A stretch of 64,000 nt of DNA from Mucor racemosus (lineage: Eukaryota; Mucoromycota; Mucoromycetes; Mucorales; Mucoraceae): NCBI GenBank assembly GCA_027405735.1, contig JAPEHQ010000002.1, positions 3,670,501 through 3,734,500 of the forward strand. The letters are read 5' to 3'. Below are positions 12,751-24,473 of the stretch, in pieces. Made by a program: the position numbers and the translations under genes. Below the pieces are notes generated by a model. That model ran no database searches and was not told the DNA's origin. It saw nothing but the letters and a program-made list of their open reading frames with translations. Each line of letters opens with the position of its first letter. Position 1 is the stretch's first letter.

Positions 12751-13488
12751 ATATTGATCATATAATTGATAAATCATTAGCAACTACTGTTTCTTTTTTC
12801 AATTTTAGTTATATTACGATCACAAATTTTATTCTATCACCTTTATTTTGTTGTGAAAAATTCTTGAGGCGTCTTTTTGTTTACTACAGATATAGCTAAC
12901 TCGTGTAAAAAACTGCTCAATACAGTAAAATATTTATAGCATCTGGTTCCTGAATTTGAGCAATTTGGGTAGATTTTTTGAAGCTCAACCGAGCGTTTTT
13001 TTTTTTTTTTTTTTTTTTGAGATATTTCATGGATGCAACAACTACTTAAATATTAAATAAAAATATGAAGTATTATATTCGGTATTCAATGTAAAATCGT
13101 TTTCTTTATTTGGTTTTCAATTTATAATATTGATTGTATTTACAAAGAGCTAAAACGTACATAGCAGTAGTTCTTTTACAAAACATGACATTGTTGTAGA
13201 ACTAATCCCGCAAGAAATTATATAAACAAGAAAACAAGCAAAAGTTAAAAAGTTTAAACTTACTAACAACACATGTTAATAATAAAATCATAGTATTATT
13301 TAATCAACTCACACCTTTATAAAATCAGGAATTTTTCTCGTCTGAATCACCAATAGCAAATAAGCAATTCATAGAAAATATGCCCACATCATTCGATTTC
13401 ATATGTATTCAGGGTTTCCTTTATTGTTATGCTATAATTATATTTATATTCCTGTATTTTCTGTAGTCGTCGTACGTGCCAAGTCAAT
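12624..13488. other. 3' intergenic region between convergent PEX11 and CHTOP-like genes
   Basis: Two long T tracts (12718-12748 and 13000-13018) and AT-rich sequence. No gene or shared repeat recognised. Confidence 0.6.
12718..12748. repeat. T homopolymer (about 30)
   Basis: Uninterrupted T run downstream of PEX11. Similar runs lie at 13000-13018, 23820-23850, 52677-52698 and, as A, 54629-54657. Confidence 0.9.
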
Positions 13489-14131
13489 TTACAAGTTCTC
13501 ATCCATTAAAATGTCACCAGCTTCATCCATATAAGAGGTGAGTTCTGCATCAAGTTTTGCTTGAGCAGTTTTGGGATCCTTCATCATATAAGCATCGAGA
13601 GCTCTATCAAGATCATCCGCAGTTGCGGGTTTCTTTACCTCCTTCTTCTTTTGCTTTTGTTGTGGAGATTGTTTTTTGCCTTGCCTATTCATTACCGCAG
13701 TTTGTTTCTTTCCCACAACTTTCTTTGCAACTCGACCTTTTTGTCTTTCAATACCTTTCATAGGGGTTGCTCCTCCCCCTCCTCTCTTTTTGATACCACC
13801 AGAATTTGTTTTTCCTAAGCGATTTTGAATATTTGTTGATCCAATACGTCCGCGAGATGCGGTCTTTGCACCACGGAGGCGACTAAATACGCTTCCACCA
13901 CCAATATCATTTGTATTGTTATTATTATGAACATTTGCTGCAACAGTTGGACGGCTTGATACTGCACTCTTTACAATTTTGCTAAATCTATTCACATTAC
14001 GATAAGAATTGTGAAGTTTCTGTAACAGTTTTTATCAATAAATACCTCTCATTTAAACCACCAGAGTTGTATGACACAGTGCGAGTATTTGTGTTTGAGC
14101 CTTGATTTCTGCGATTGTTATTATACGACAT
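13489..14131 (-). CDS. CHTOP-like (Friend of PRMT1 / FoP domain) mRNA-export adaptor
   Basis: Exons 14046-14131 and 13489-13987 encode 194 residues. Near the N-terminus GLNERFSKIVK matches the SLNERF motif of animal CHTOP. The middle is Gly/Arg/Lys-rich (RLRGAKTASRGRIG, RLGKTNSGG, KKRGGGG), a likely RNA-binding and arginine-methylation region. The C-terminus has the duplicated FoP motif: DLDRALDAYMMKDPKTA then LDAELTSYMDEAG. In animals CHTOP works with ALYREF, UAP56 and the TREX complex in nuclear mRNA export and binds PRMT1; the fungal role is inferred. The acceptor inside GTGAATAG (13988) was chosen because it joins LNE to RFSK in frame; the upstream acceptor gives a stop. Confidence 0.8.
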
Positions 14132-14491
14132 TCTTTGCTGGAAAGAAAGAAAATGCGTCAGTTACAAAAAGCAAGTATCATGACACGCGATGAAGTTTTT
14201 ATCTTCAAATTTCATTTGGATAAAATTCAGTTCTGAATCAATTAAACACAAAAGACTACCAAAGTATCCAAATGTATCGTATCTTGCATTCTACTTGGGG
14301 ACAAATACTTACATATTATTTATTCTTAAAGAAACAGTTAGATTATTCTTCGAACGAAAAACGGAAGAAACGAAAAGAAAAATATGGAAAATGGTATTCA
14401 TTGGTTCCAGAGACTGTTTAAATTTATAACAACCAATTGTATGATAGTGCTCCTCAGAGCATAAATAAGACTTTATTGTCAAAATTTAAGT
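14132..14491. other. Short gene-free stretch upstream of the CHTOP-like gene
   Basis: A 79-codon open frame on the plus strand (14190-14429) lacks homology or composition support and lies where the CHTOP-like gene's promoter and the 3' region of the secreted protein gene are expected. Nothing else seen. Confidence 0.5.
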
Positions 14492-14731
14492 CTACCAAGA
14501 TTTAGTAACCGTTTCACAACATTTTTCGGCTGCGGCTTGGGTTTTACATTTGACTGTAGCATAATGGAAATCCTTAACACCATATAAACATTCCCCACAA
14601 TCGGAATCAAGAGCAAGAAAAGTAATTACACCTTTGCAGGCACCTTTTTGAGGTCCTTTGATATTTACCTCAACGGATAGGGCAGTTACCATGGCAATAA
14701 TAGCAGATAAAAAAATGATTGAGCGCAACAT
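14492..14731 (-). CDS. Small cysteine-rich secreted protein, function unknown
   Basis: A single-exon frame of 79 residues. Residues 1-17 (MLRSIIFLSAIIAMVTA) form a clear signal peptide. The mature part has six cysteines (CK, DCGEC, KC, CC spacing), suggesting three disulfides, a format common among fungal secreted peptides and effector-like proteins; no family recognised. A TATA box (TATAAAAG on the minus strand, 14777-14784) stands about 45 bases upstream of the ATG, supporting a real transcribed gene. Confidence 0.75.
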   Translation of the reverse strand: MLRSIIFLSAIIAMVTALSVEVNIKGPQKGACKGVITFLALDSDCGECLYGVKDFHYATVKCKTQAAAEKCCETVTKSW

Positions 14732-14776
14732 TGATAATTATAAATAAATCAATAGTTATTAAATGATAAATTCGAG

Positions 14777-14784
14777 CTTTTATA
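14777..14784 (-). promoter_or_regulatory. TATA box of the small secreted protein gene
   Basis: TATAAAAG on the minus strand, 46 bases before the start codon at 14731, a typical distance for a strongly expressed short-leader gene. Confidence 0.55.
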
Positions 14785-15369
14785 TCCTTGCTCCTCGAGA
14801 AATTATATAATATAATTGCATAATCAAACATTGCTACAAAATTTTGTGGTTAGATTAAATGCTAAGCGTAACATTTTTGATCAGGGAACTGTTAAAAAAA
14901 GTTAAAAGTGTACGAACACAATTGATTTTACATAATTCATAATGTAACACCGTATTATGAAATCAAACAATCATGCAAAATGCTATATCTTTCAAAAATA
15001 GTAATTAAATATGGATTTATTTGGTATGGCCAACAGGCTTTGATTTGCTAAAGCTGAATACAGCGTAGCACCCGCTATTCACAATGAGGCACAATTTTTA
15101 AAAGAAATCAAGTATATTATCTGCCCTGTGTTTTTTCCTAGATCAGCAATGAAGCATGACCTTCATAACGCTTTAAAGATAATGTTGAATTTTTATCGAT
15201 CTATTACAATACAATATTGGTCAAGCTTACCAAAATTCTTAGAAATATAGCATCAGAATAACAGTGGTACCTTCAGTCAGTCATATATTATTAAAGCGCT
15301 AAGTATTTAAATGAATATGAGATGATTCATGTGGATTTGAAGAGCAAGCACACGGTGCCACCCAAATGA
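14785..15369. other. Gene-free stretch before R1 copy b
   Basis: AT-rich, no gene or shared repeat recognised. Confidence 0.5.
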
Positions 15370-16880
15370 AAAGCTCAAAATTTTCAATCTTCAAAATCAG
15401 AACGTACCCTTCTTTCTATAACTAATCTCATACAAAACACTTTTTAGGATATATTCTAGACAATGCTAAAGAGATATAAATTGGTCGCATTCAACTACCT
15501 ATTTTTAAATTTATTTTATACCTCACAAAAGACGCAAAAACACGTAAAATTCACTGCTTTTTTCTTGAAAACTGGATCTCACTTTTCATCCCTTCTCTAC
15601 TTTTTTTTTCACTAAATATCACCAAGAAAAAATTAAATGCCAATGTACCTGAGATGTTCAACTTTAACCCAAAAACAAGTATCCAAAAATATCCTATTTT
15701 TTGCAGTTGGTATAACTTCCTCAGTGCGAATGTTTCAGATTTTTACAAGTATTTTACTGCTAAAAATGAAAAACTTTGAGGCTTCATATCTCTACGAAAA
15801 ATTAAGCTACACTAACACTTTCTAATAATAAAAAGTGTATGTTTTAAAGTGCTTTATAACATATTTCAGTATAAAAAAATTCTGAACACTTTTATTTTTT
15901 TCATTTTTTTGGCATTTTTGTAGTAGATTTCAAAATATCTGTTAAATTGAGTAGCACCTTTTTCACATTCATGTCATTGACCCCATTGAGCTCTCTCAAC
16001 TCCAATTTAGATTATCTTATAATATTGATTTTTCGTGGAGATATTCTTAAAAATGTATACAAAGGAATACTTTCGCTTCTAGCTCCAATTTTTCCCTTGT
16101 ATACCCTCATCCCAAAATCTGAATTCGAAAAATATTTGGACAAAAATCTCGTTTTATCTACGAAAACTTTGGCTAGAAGATACAGCAATAGCTCGATCAA
16201 TAGCTCGATCAATAGGTAATTTTGTCGAACATTATTTTCATTACTTATATTTCAAACATGCTTACAAAAAGTGATCTGTATCTTCAAAAAACCTCCTAAA
16301 ATTCAATAGTATTTTATGTAAAATTTAATGTCAAGTATTTGTCTGAATTTTATTTAAATAAATGCAGAATCCAAAACAGTACAAAAACTATTTAATATGC
16401 TAGTCTAACTAACTTAGCAGTTCATGAGCAATTAAAGGATTTTGTTTTTTTATCATTTTCGATCGATTTGACAAATCAATTTTGGAACTCAGTCATCATT
16501 GGCTTCAAGGTGTAATATAAACTATTACTTTGATTATCTCAACGAAAAATCAATATTTTTTGCTAGAACAAAAAATACAGAGTAGCTCTCAGTTGGATCT
16601 ATCTTGTGAATACAAAAAATGGACATCTTATTTAGATTCTCAATTTTTTATAATCAATTTTGGATGAATCTTGGTCAATGTTAGGCCAGTGCACTTATAT
16701 TCTGGTATTATTATTTCTATTTTCCGAGAGATATTAAAGACCTATAGAGTGAAGATACATCTTCTTTGAACATCTCACGTAATTCGACTCAATATTGGGC
16801 GAAAACATTCGAATACCGTCTGAAACTCATCTGAAGTCTACTTTTTACGACCGTAAAAAATCGATGACAGAAGCCTTATC
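15370..16880 (-). repeat. Dispersed repeat R1, copy b (inverted relative to copy a)
   Basis: Matches R1 copy a in reverse orientation over its whole core. It extends further than copy a at its right end, where GACTCAATATTGGGCG (around 16788-16805) preserves the empty target site of the hAT MITE found in R1 copy d. Confidence 0.75.
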
Positions 16881-17747
16881 TCAGCGAGCGAATTTCCATC
16901 CTAATAACTAATAACTTCTAACTTTATATGAGAGTAGGGACTGCTATAATAGAAGATGCTATAACGAAAAATACTCTGCTGAAAGATACATTTTATTAAT
17001 TCACTGATGTTTTTCATTTATATGTTATCTAAATGGTTACATCTAAATATTTTATGTTGGGTTATAAATATGGATTGGGGAGAGATTACATATAGTATAT
17101 AATATACGAGATTGGGATAATTGGTGAGTTGGTATATGTTATCTGATTTAGATGTTTGGATGGTCTTTGTTTTGTTGTTGTTGCCTATTATGGCTGTGTT
17201 TATTGATATTTATTGTCAATGCTGATGGTTTGGTATGACACTTAGTATGGGCTACTAAATGTTACCTCATGTTGAATTTCAAGGATCGACGTTTGTTTAA
17301 ATATACATAATAAATAACTAGAAAATAAAGTTAAAACTAGATATATTTATTGAGTATATTGTAGGTAAAAAAGATAAAGAATCCAGCTCGAACGACATCA
17401 GGATTCAGGGTATTTATATGCTTTGGAAGCGTGGATATAGAGTCTACAATACAGAGTGTATGAAAGGATGATTTCATCGTCTTGAGGAACTAGTTGATTA
17501 CAAAATGATGATATAATAGGTTGGCCAGAGCAAGTTTAGTAGGATACGGCCAAGTTAAGTATATAGGATCGTCATGCTTGATTAACTTTAGACAGTGAAT
17601 GTTTATACAAATGGAATAGCTGAATTCCATTCTCAGGAACGAGTTCATGATTGGCTCACTTCAGGATCTCAGGATACACCATTTCATCATAGACTAAATG
17701 TAACATAACTAAATGAAATAAAATTGGCATACATCATTATCACCTCA
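16881..17747. other. Gene-free stretch before the Tc1 element
   Basis: No gene recognised. 17290-17430, read on the minus strand, has a TATA-like CATATAAATACC followed by an AATAAA-like signal and could be another LTR remnant; ends not resolved. Confidence 0.35.
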
Positions 17748-17749
17748 TA

Positions 17750-19368
17750 CAGTGAGTCGCAAAACCCTTTCAATGATTTGGAAATTTGAATGAAAATAAC
17801 CATAACTTTCTCAGTTTCAATCGGAGATACACTAAATTTCTATTTTAAGTAATTCAAACGTTTTTAAATTATTTTCAAAAAGTCCGATCTAATTAGTTAA
17901 AGTTCCGCAAAAACTATGTAAGTTTAAAAAAAGGTACATCATTGAAAGGGTTTTGCACGCATTATCAAAAAAAAATTGAAGCTTATTTACATGCAGTCAA
18001 TAATCAATACCGTAACCTTTTGCTTTAATACAAGCTTTTACACGATGAGGCATACTCGAAATAACTTTTTGATATTCCCCAAATGTTATGTTGTCATACC
18101 AAATCTCTTCAGTTCTGTCCCAAATATTATTCATCCCTTTTGGGGATGTATCGTATTCGTTTAGGCGGATTTTCAATAACCTCCACATATTTTCAATGGG
18201 ATTAAGGTCTGGAAATTGTGCTGGCCATGACATTACTTCATATTTTTTTGTTTTGAAGTCTTCTTTCATTAAATTAGAGGTATGCTTAGAATCGTTGTCT
18301 TGTTGAAGGATAACCTAATTACGACGCAACTTCAATTTTTGACAAATATCGTCAATGGATTTCTCCAAATCATCATCAGTAATAGTTCTGTATAGGTTGG
18401 AGTTCATATTACCTTCGACCTTGGACAACCAAACGACACCAGACCAAGAAATAGAGCTCCAAATCATGATACGACCATCTCCATTTTCTCTTGTTTTTTG
18501 GTATGCTTAGGTTTTATCTCCTCGATGTCTCTTTTCCAGCACCAAATTCGATCATCCGAGTTAAAACAATTAATTCTAGCCTCATCAGTAGATATAACAC
18601 GCTTTCAGTCATCCAAAAAAGTCCAATCAATTCTGTTTTTACATCAGCGGAGGCGATCCTTTGCATTTTCATCACTAATTTCTGGCTTTTTTATCTTAGG
18701 TAATGCGTCTAAACCATTATCCCGAAGAGCCCTAGTACAGTATTCGCACTTCCATTAACGTGTATATTACGATGAAGCTCTTTTTTGGCTTGTACCGCAT
18801 TATCCAAGCCACCTTTGGTGATCCTCCGCAGTAGTCAGCTTAGATGGTCGGTCTCCTTTAAGTTTTTCTCGGTCAGGACAGGCCTTTTTTCCAATACGAC
18901 ATACTGTGGCTTGACTAACAGCTACATGACGAGCAATTTCCGATACGGTATGGCCTGAATTTAACAGAGAGATAACGTCATTACGTTTGGCATCTGATAC
19001 AGTTTTCATCTTGATGATTTTGCTTGAAACTACTAGTAAAAAAGGCAGGGTAAAAGTTGAAAAACATCTCATATATTTTCCGCATATTTCTCTGTTTTAT
19101 AAGATATTCAGCGTTAATGTACAAGTTAGGGGTTACAAAATTGTAATTTTAAGCCTGTGCGTGCAAAACCCTTTCAATGATGTACCTTTTTTTAAACTTA
19201 CATAGTTTTTGCGGAACTTTAATTAATTAGATCGGACTTTTTGAAAATAATTTAAAACGTTTGAATTACTTAAAATAGAAATTTAGTGTATCTCCGATTG
19301 AAACTGAGAAAGTTATGGTTATTTTCATTCAAATTTCCAAATCATTGAAAGGGTTTTGCGACTCACTG
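17750..19368 (-). mobile_element. Tc1/mariner transposon with long (210-bp) terminal inverted repeats
   Basis: Flanked by TA (17748-17749 and 19369-19370). Terminal inverted repeats run 17750-17960 and 19159-19368, beginning CAGTGAGTCGCAAAACCC. Each repeat is itself bounded by inverted copies of AAACCCTTTCAATGAT. The interior holds one decayed transposase on the minus strand. The layout is like long-TIR Tc1 relatives (IR/DR type). Confidence 0.92.
17997..19009 (-). pseudogene. Tc1/mariner transposase, disabled
   Basis: Starts MKTVSDAKRNDVISLLNSGH with a helix-turn-helix (VSEIARHVAVSQATVCRI), then the DDE core: first Asp in STDEARIN, second in QQDNDSKHT, and the third region SWPAQFPDLNPIENMW. 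It is broken by a frameshift near 18810, TGA codons near 18645 and 18610, a frameshift in an A tract near 18485 and a TAG near 18315. It cannot make an active transposase. Confidence 0.9.
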
Positions 19369-19543
19369 TAGTCATCATTCTATTATGCTAAGAATCATGT
19401 CTAAATAACCCTTTGAGCACTTCTACTAGTAATACATGTACCCAGCCTAGTCTATGTCCTAAACAACGTTGGATTTTAATAATTGTCCCGGAATCTATAA
19501 CTATTAGATTTTTGATATACAGTATCAGTATATCAGGGGCTAT

Positions 19544-19817
19544 GTAATGAGTCAAACATTTCAGTTTCATTCATGCAAAACCTTGCCTCATTCCTTATAT
19601 AAATACTACAAGGATATCATTACATGGTCCCTTGTAGATTTATCTGCCTTGTTACACCCCCTTTGCTTTTATTTATTCACTAATAAATATCTAATTTACA
19701 AATAAGAACACCAACCTTCATCAATCCAGTGATCACCAATTTATAATAGCAAGAATAATATCTATAAGCATATTATCCACCTTTGTTGTTAGTCCAAAAT
19801 TATAATAGATCATTACA
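19544..19817 (+). mobile_element. Solo LTR-like element, family L2 (274 bp), copy 1
   Basis: Begins TGTAATGAGTCAAAC and ends GATCATTACA (TG...CA with short inverted ends). Contains a TATA-like CTTATATAAATAC and an AATAAATATC signal. A second copy lies inverted at 57333-57607. No convincing target duplication was found. Confidence 0.7.
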
Positions 19818-20790
19818 TGCTAATTATTTAAAACAAGGCGAGCTTTTTCAAGGCTCGGCTCGTGTTTTATAATTTACTGCAGCCGAGCTATGCTTCCCAT
19901 AGAAATAATGATCTGCACAGATGCGCAGAATAGAATTTTTGTGCAGATCAGGCAGCCCAGATAAGCAAAGTAATGAGATCAAGGTTTTTTAGTCAATTTA
20001 TTAAAGTATACAGTATCAATCATAATATAATTAATAACGAATATAATTTGAATGGTTTAAAGCAAACGTGAGTTAGCCTGATTCAACAGAATTGCCTTAT
20101 TGACGAGATATATCAATTTGAAATTTGGGGTTTGAAAGAGTTCTGCTCATGTTACGTTCTTCTTTTGGGGACCAAATGGAAACAACGACAACAACCTGTT
20201 TGATAACACTACTACAAGTATTTATGCCTTTGTAAATTCCTGTTTGTAACACACAAAATCGTTTTTCTTCCCTACTCTTTCCTCAGCTCTTTAATTTACG
20301 TTTAAAACGACAACAAAAAGACTAATATCTTTTTATAAACTGAAATTAAGTAGCAGGAGGTGCAAGTACATGTTTTTCCTATTGTTTATTTGGAAATAAA
20401 TTGTTAACTGTTAATGTTAGGGCACGTTATAATATCTTTCTCGAACAAAAAAAGCGTCCAGAACTTAATCATTTTGTTCCATCATTATTTACGTTATAAT
20501 CAATGCTTTTTTGGTCTAAAGTCGATATTTACCTGGAGAAAAACTGGTGATTATAAAAGTATGTATAGCATTGACTTGATTTAAATGAATGAATAAACTC
20601 ATCATGTTAGTCTATTTAGTTTTTAAAAAGCATTTATTTCTATTTAGTGGCCAACAGCTAAGAAGAGGGAAACAAGATGTTGTCTTGTATATCACTATTA
20701 ACTATCAAAGGTACACCATAATTATTACTTATCAGCTTGTTGTTAATAATTGATTTTATTAGTGACTCAATTTTTATAGGTCAAAAGTAA
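19818..20790. other. Gene-free stretch left of the palindrome
   Basis: No gene recognised. A short hairpin-like pair (CGAGCTTTTTCAAGGCTCGG) lies near 19840. The rest is AT-rich. Confidence 0.4.
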
Positions 20791-20799
20791 GTTTGTTCT

Positions 20800-20895
20800 G
20801 GTAAAGAATAGAATAAATTGGCTTGGAACAAAAAGGGTAAAAAGGCGGCAATAGGTTCTAGTGATAGCCATGTTTATGTTTATGATATTGGAGAA
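20800..20895 (+). pseudogene. Dynein intermediate chain-like WD40 fragment, copy A (truncated)
   Basis: Encodes NKLAWNKKGKKAAIGSSDSHVYVYDIGE after an in-frame TAG, followed by GTAAG. Cut at the palindrome boundary near 20791. The WD strand resembles the LWNLN...NKLAW...YDIG segment of cytoplasmic dynein intermediate chains. Confidence 0.6.
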
Positions 20896-21637
20896 GTAAG
20901 ACTAAAACTCAATGTAAATCACCTCTAACGCAATAATTATAAAGTAAGACTATATTATCATCAAATAAACTACCACACGATATTAGCATGTATAAATTTT
21001 TGCAGTAATAGGCTTGAATCAAGTGGGTACAGCATCGTAAATTCTTGAAAAAGTTCTCAAGTATTATAAAATCTCTTATTTTTAAGATTTACTAGGCTTA
21101 TAGACGGAATATTAATTTCAAAAATTATTCTTGTCCAGATCATCAATTTTGACATTTTTTAATTTTTTTTTTCTGATTTTGCAAATCTAGAGTTAATTAT
21201 ACTACCAATTACAAAAACAAAAAATATACACATATACAAAATTTAGCGCTCTATTTGCTCAATAAAAAACAATAAATATTTTTATTGCAAAACATTACAT
21301 AAAAATCCTTTAAACAAAAAACCGTTTTTTGGACAAAAGTACAAAATTTCATTACATAACATTTAATATTAAGCTTTTATAAAATTTTTATTAGTCATGG
21401 CTACAATTTTCTCTCACATTGTAATACATTTAAACGTTGATTTTGATATCAAAATTTGATTTTTCTGTTTTTTGATCAAAATCATGAGTGTTGGTAAGGG
21501 TAAAATGGGCACCGAAAATGTCCGCTACAAAAACTGAATTTTCAGACCGTACGTGATTAAATATAAGAAAAGTTAAAAAAACGCATTTTTATTTAAAACT
21601 TAGATACTGTATGTACCATAGTATAAGAGACTTAGCC

Positions 21638-21819
21638 TGCTTTACCAAAACTAATAAGAATTAGACAAGAGTAAAAGGTGGGTTTTATTCAATGTAGAGA
21701 ATGAGATTATATATAAAAGAGATTATCAAGTGATACAACAGCTATTAATAGTGTAACAATAACAATGTCCTGATAATACTACGACTACTGTAGCGCTATA
21801 TCTAGATTCTGATATAACA
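21638..21819 (-). mobile_element. Solo LTR L1 in palindrome left arm, TSD TAGCC
   Basis: Inverted copy of L1, with TAGCC at 21633-21637 and 21820-21824. The same insertion with the same duplication is present in the other arm at 29952-30133, so it predates the palindrome. R2 copy C (near 44212) keeps the empty site. Confidence 0.85.
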
Positions 21820-22565
21820 TAGCCGTTCGACCTTGCTATACTCAATTATGGTGTCGCTCTACGGACTCGTTTTTGTGATTTTTTAAGGAATGTATGATAT
21901 GACAGACGGTTTTCTGGTAGAAAATTTATGTTTCTATTAATTAACAGATATTGCCTATTTTGCGTAGCTTATAGTTCAGGCGCTGTAATGCTGCTTTTAC
22001 ATTGACTGAAATGTGTCGGTTTTCGAGGATATTTGTCGTATATTTTCAGGATTGATAAATAGTACTTAAAAAAGAATACAATTATAAAAGAATGAGTAAT
22101 TAATCAGTTCTTCAACTGTATAATAAAAACAAGATATCGTTTATTTAGATGTAAAAGTATGGCCTTTTATATTGATTTGACATTGAGATCCTGTGATGTA
22201 ATTTAAGGCACTATTGAACCATTGGATCTGTTTGATAGTAATTTATGGATTGAAATAGATCAATCATAATTTAACCGTTCTTGCAGAGCTTGTGAGTTGT
22301 CTTGTTTCAATGCTGCGCTAAGTATGCTTGGATGTTGATTTGATAGCTACTTTATTGGTTAACTGCTGGGATGAAATAATGTGGTGTCATAATTGAGGTC
22401 CAAGCGTTCTTGGTAATTACTGGATTAAACTTGATACGCTAGGAGTTTTTTATATCTGATATCAAGACTTGCACTTCAATACATGTCGTAGTCAATAAAT
22501 TGTAGGATGTATTGATACTGTAGAAGGTGATAATGTATGATACTAATAGGTGGAATACAACAACA

Positions 22566-22849
22566 TGTAGAAAAAGATTTTCAAGGCTTTACATTATTTG
22601 GCGCAATTAAAACCCTGTAAATTGTACATTTTGAGAGTTTATGGATACATACAATTTTATTTATAGAAAGAATAATAATAAAGACTAGTAACATTTATCA
22701 TGGAGAACGTAGGCTTTATTACTAGAAAAACTAATGGTAAAAGAAAGAACCAAGAGCTTCTAGGTCTTGGTTTAAAAGACTATTTATAAGAATTACATTT
22801 CAATATGAGTTAAAAATGGAATTGACTTCAAAATTGGTTGTTTAATATT
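22566..22849 (-). repeat. Palindrome spacer with L3-like LTR remnant
   Basis: Its first part (22570-22630) resembles 43954-44010 in R2 copy C. From 22632 (TGAGAGTTTATGG) it resembles the L3 LTR seen complete at 45714-45947 and partly at 5886-6060. Confidence 0.6.
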
Positions 22850-23154
22850 GTTGTACTCCACCTACTAGTATCATACATTATCACCTTCTACAGTATCAAT
22901 ACATCCTACAATTTATTGACTACGACATGTATTGAAGTGCAAGTCTTGATATCAGATATAAAAAACTCCTAGCGTATCAAGTTTAATCCAGTAATTACCA
23001 AGAACGCTTGGACCTCAATTATGACACCACATTATTTCATCCCAGCAGTTAACCAATAAAGTAGCTATCAAATCAACATCCAAGCATACTTAGCGCAGCA
23101 TTGAAACAAGACAACTCACAAGCTCTGCAAGAACGGTTAAATTATGATTGATCC
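22850..23154 (+). repeat. Inner part of the palindrome's right arm
   Basis: Exact reverse complement of 22255-22560 as far as compared. The arm is interrupted at 23154 by the gypsy element and resumes at 29510. Confidence 0.88.
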
Positions 23155-23637
23155 TGCAGTAAAATATGGGTGTAAAAAGCGATAAAGAATACTGTTAAAA
23201 TCCTTCTTTATTAAAATATGGATAATGTGCAATAAAATGGTTATTCTACGTCTCTATTTATATTATTTGGTGATTATTTACTATCTTGCAATTGCATTGC
23301 AATTGTCAACGATTCCATTAATTTTGAGTATAAATGTTGGGTTGTTTGGTTATTGATTTGGTGGATCAAGAACGGTGTTTTAAATATAGTTTGTCAATCA
23401 TGCTTTCAGAACAGCCCTTACTTGTTCTACTTGATAAGCATGTACTTTTTGTATCTTTTATTTAGGATATCCCACATTACTTTAGTATTTTAGCATCTCT
23501 TATTTGAGTATTATACCCTTGCTATCTTTATGCAATTGTCTATTTACTATATAGTCTTATCTTTGATAGCATGGTTTCAAATGAGATGACATTTAATTTA
23601 GGTATTTTATGATGGGAATCTAGCTTAGTTCACTTCA
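23155..23637 (-). repeat. 3' LTR of the gypsy element (483 bp)
   Basis: No difference from 29027-29509 was found on side-by-side reading. TG...CA termini. Confidence 0.93.
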
Positions 23638-23820
23638 TGCCTCCCCGCTAAACGCAAACAAGTTTTGCGTTGACCCAGTATGCAGCAAATTTAGAAAAAC
23701 TAGAATCCGAAATGGAATCTTTAGTTAGAGAAAAACTTTGTTTTTCTTGTTGTTGTTTTTGATAAATTTATTATATGTTGTGCTTGAATACCTCTTCCAT
23801 TGATGTTAGATTTGGTAGAG

Positions 23821-23851
<31 letters not shown>

Positions 23852-24000
23852 GGAGATCATAGATCTATTGATTAGAGCACAAAGGAACATATATATATAT
23901 ATATATAGGATAAGAGATTCAATGATTTATTGGATCAAAGTTTTGTTTATTAAGAGTTATTATGTTGGATTTGGTAGTAGAGATCATTTTTAGTAGAATA

Positions 24001-24402
24001 TTATTTGGATTTTGAAATTTTTGCACGTTGTCGACGACGAAAAATTTGTGTTTGAGGCGATTTAGATTTGCGTTTGGTAGATGTATTTATGGTTTCAGTA
24101 TCTTTGGTTGAAGTATCATTGATTTCTTTTCTAAATGCTTCTCGTTGTCGAAGTTCTTTTACTTTTTTCCAATAGTTTGCAATAGGTGTAGGTGTAGAGA
24201 AGAGATCAGGTGTGAGCCAGTCATTTTCTCTTTCACCATAACCACACCATTTAGTCAGATATTCAGTGGTACCATCAGGTAATTCACGATGGTCACGGAT
24301 TTCTTCGACTTCGTATACTTTTTCTTCAAGAGCTGTTTCATCTAAAGATACAACTTTTAACTCTGAAGGTGTATTCACGATGGAGTAGTTCATTTGCATC
24401 AT
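24001..24402 (-). pseudogene. Integrase C-terminal chromodomain, frame-shifted from upstream integrase
   Basis: Contains VYEVEEIRDHRELPDGTTEY then YLTKWCGYGERENDWLTPD, the chromodomain core (aromatic cage-type W and Y residues), followed by a Lys/Arg-rich tail (RRRQRAKISKSK). In chromoviruses this domain steers integration toward methylated histone H3 or heterochromatin. Out of frame with the integrase by a break near 24385. Confidence 0.85.
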
Positions 24403-24473
24403 CTTTTAGTACATAGGTTCCTGCTCGAGTACGTCTTACTACAATATATGGTCCTGAATAGAGTGGAGCTAAT

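Larger units (their letters stand above)
20791..22565 (-). repeat. Left arm of a large palindrome (R2 copy A)
   Basis: This segment is repeated in reverse complement, apparently without mismatches where compared, at 22850-23154 plus 29510-30985. It contains the L1 solo LTR (21638-21819) and the end of a WD40 gene fragment (20800-20895). A 285-base spacer (22566-22849) separates the arms. Confidence 0.9.
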
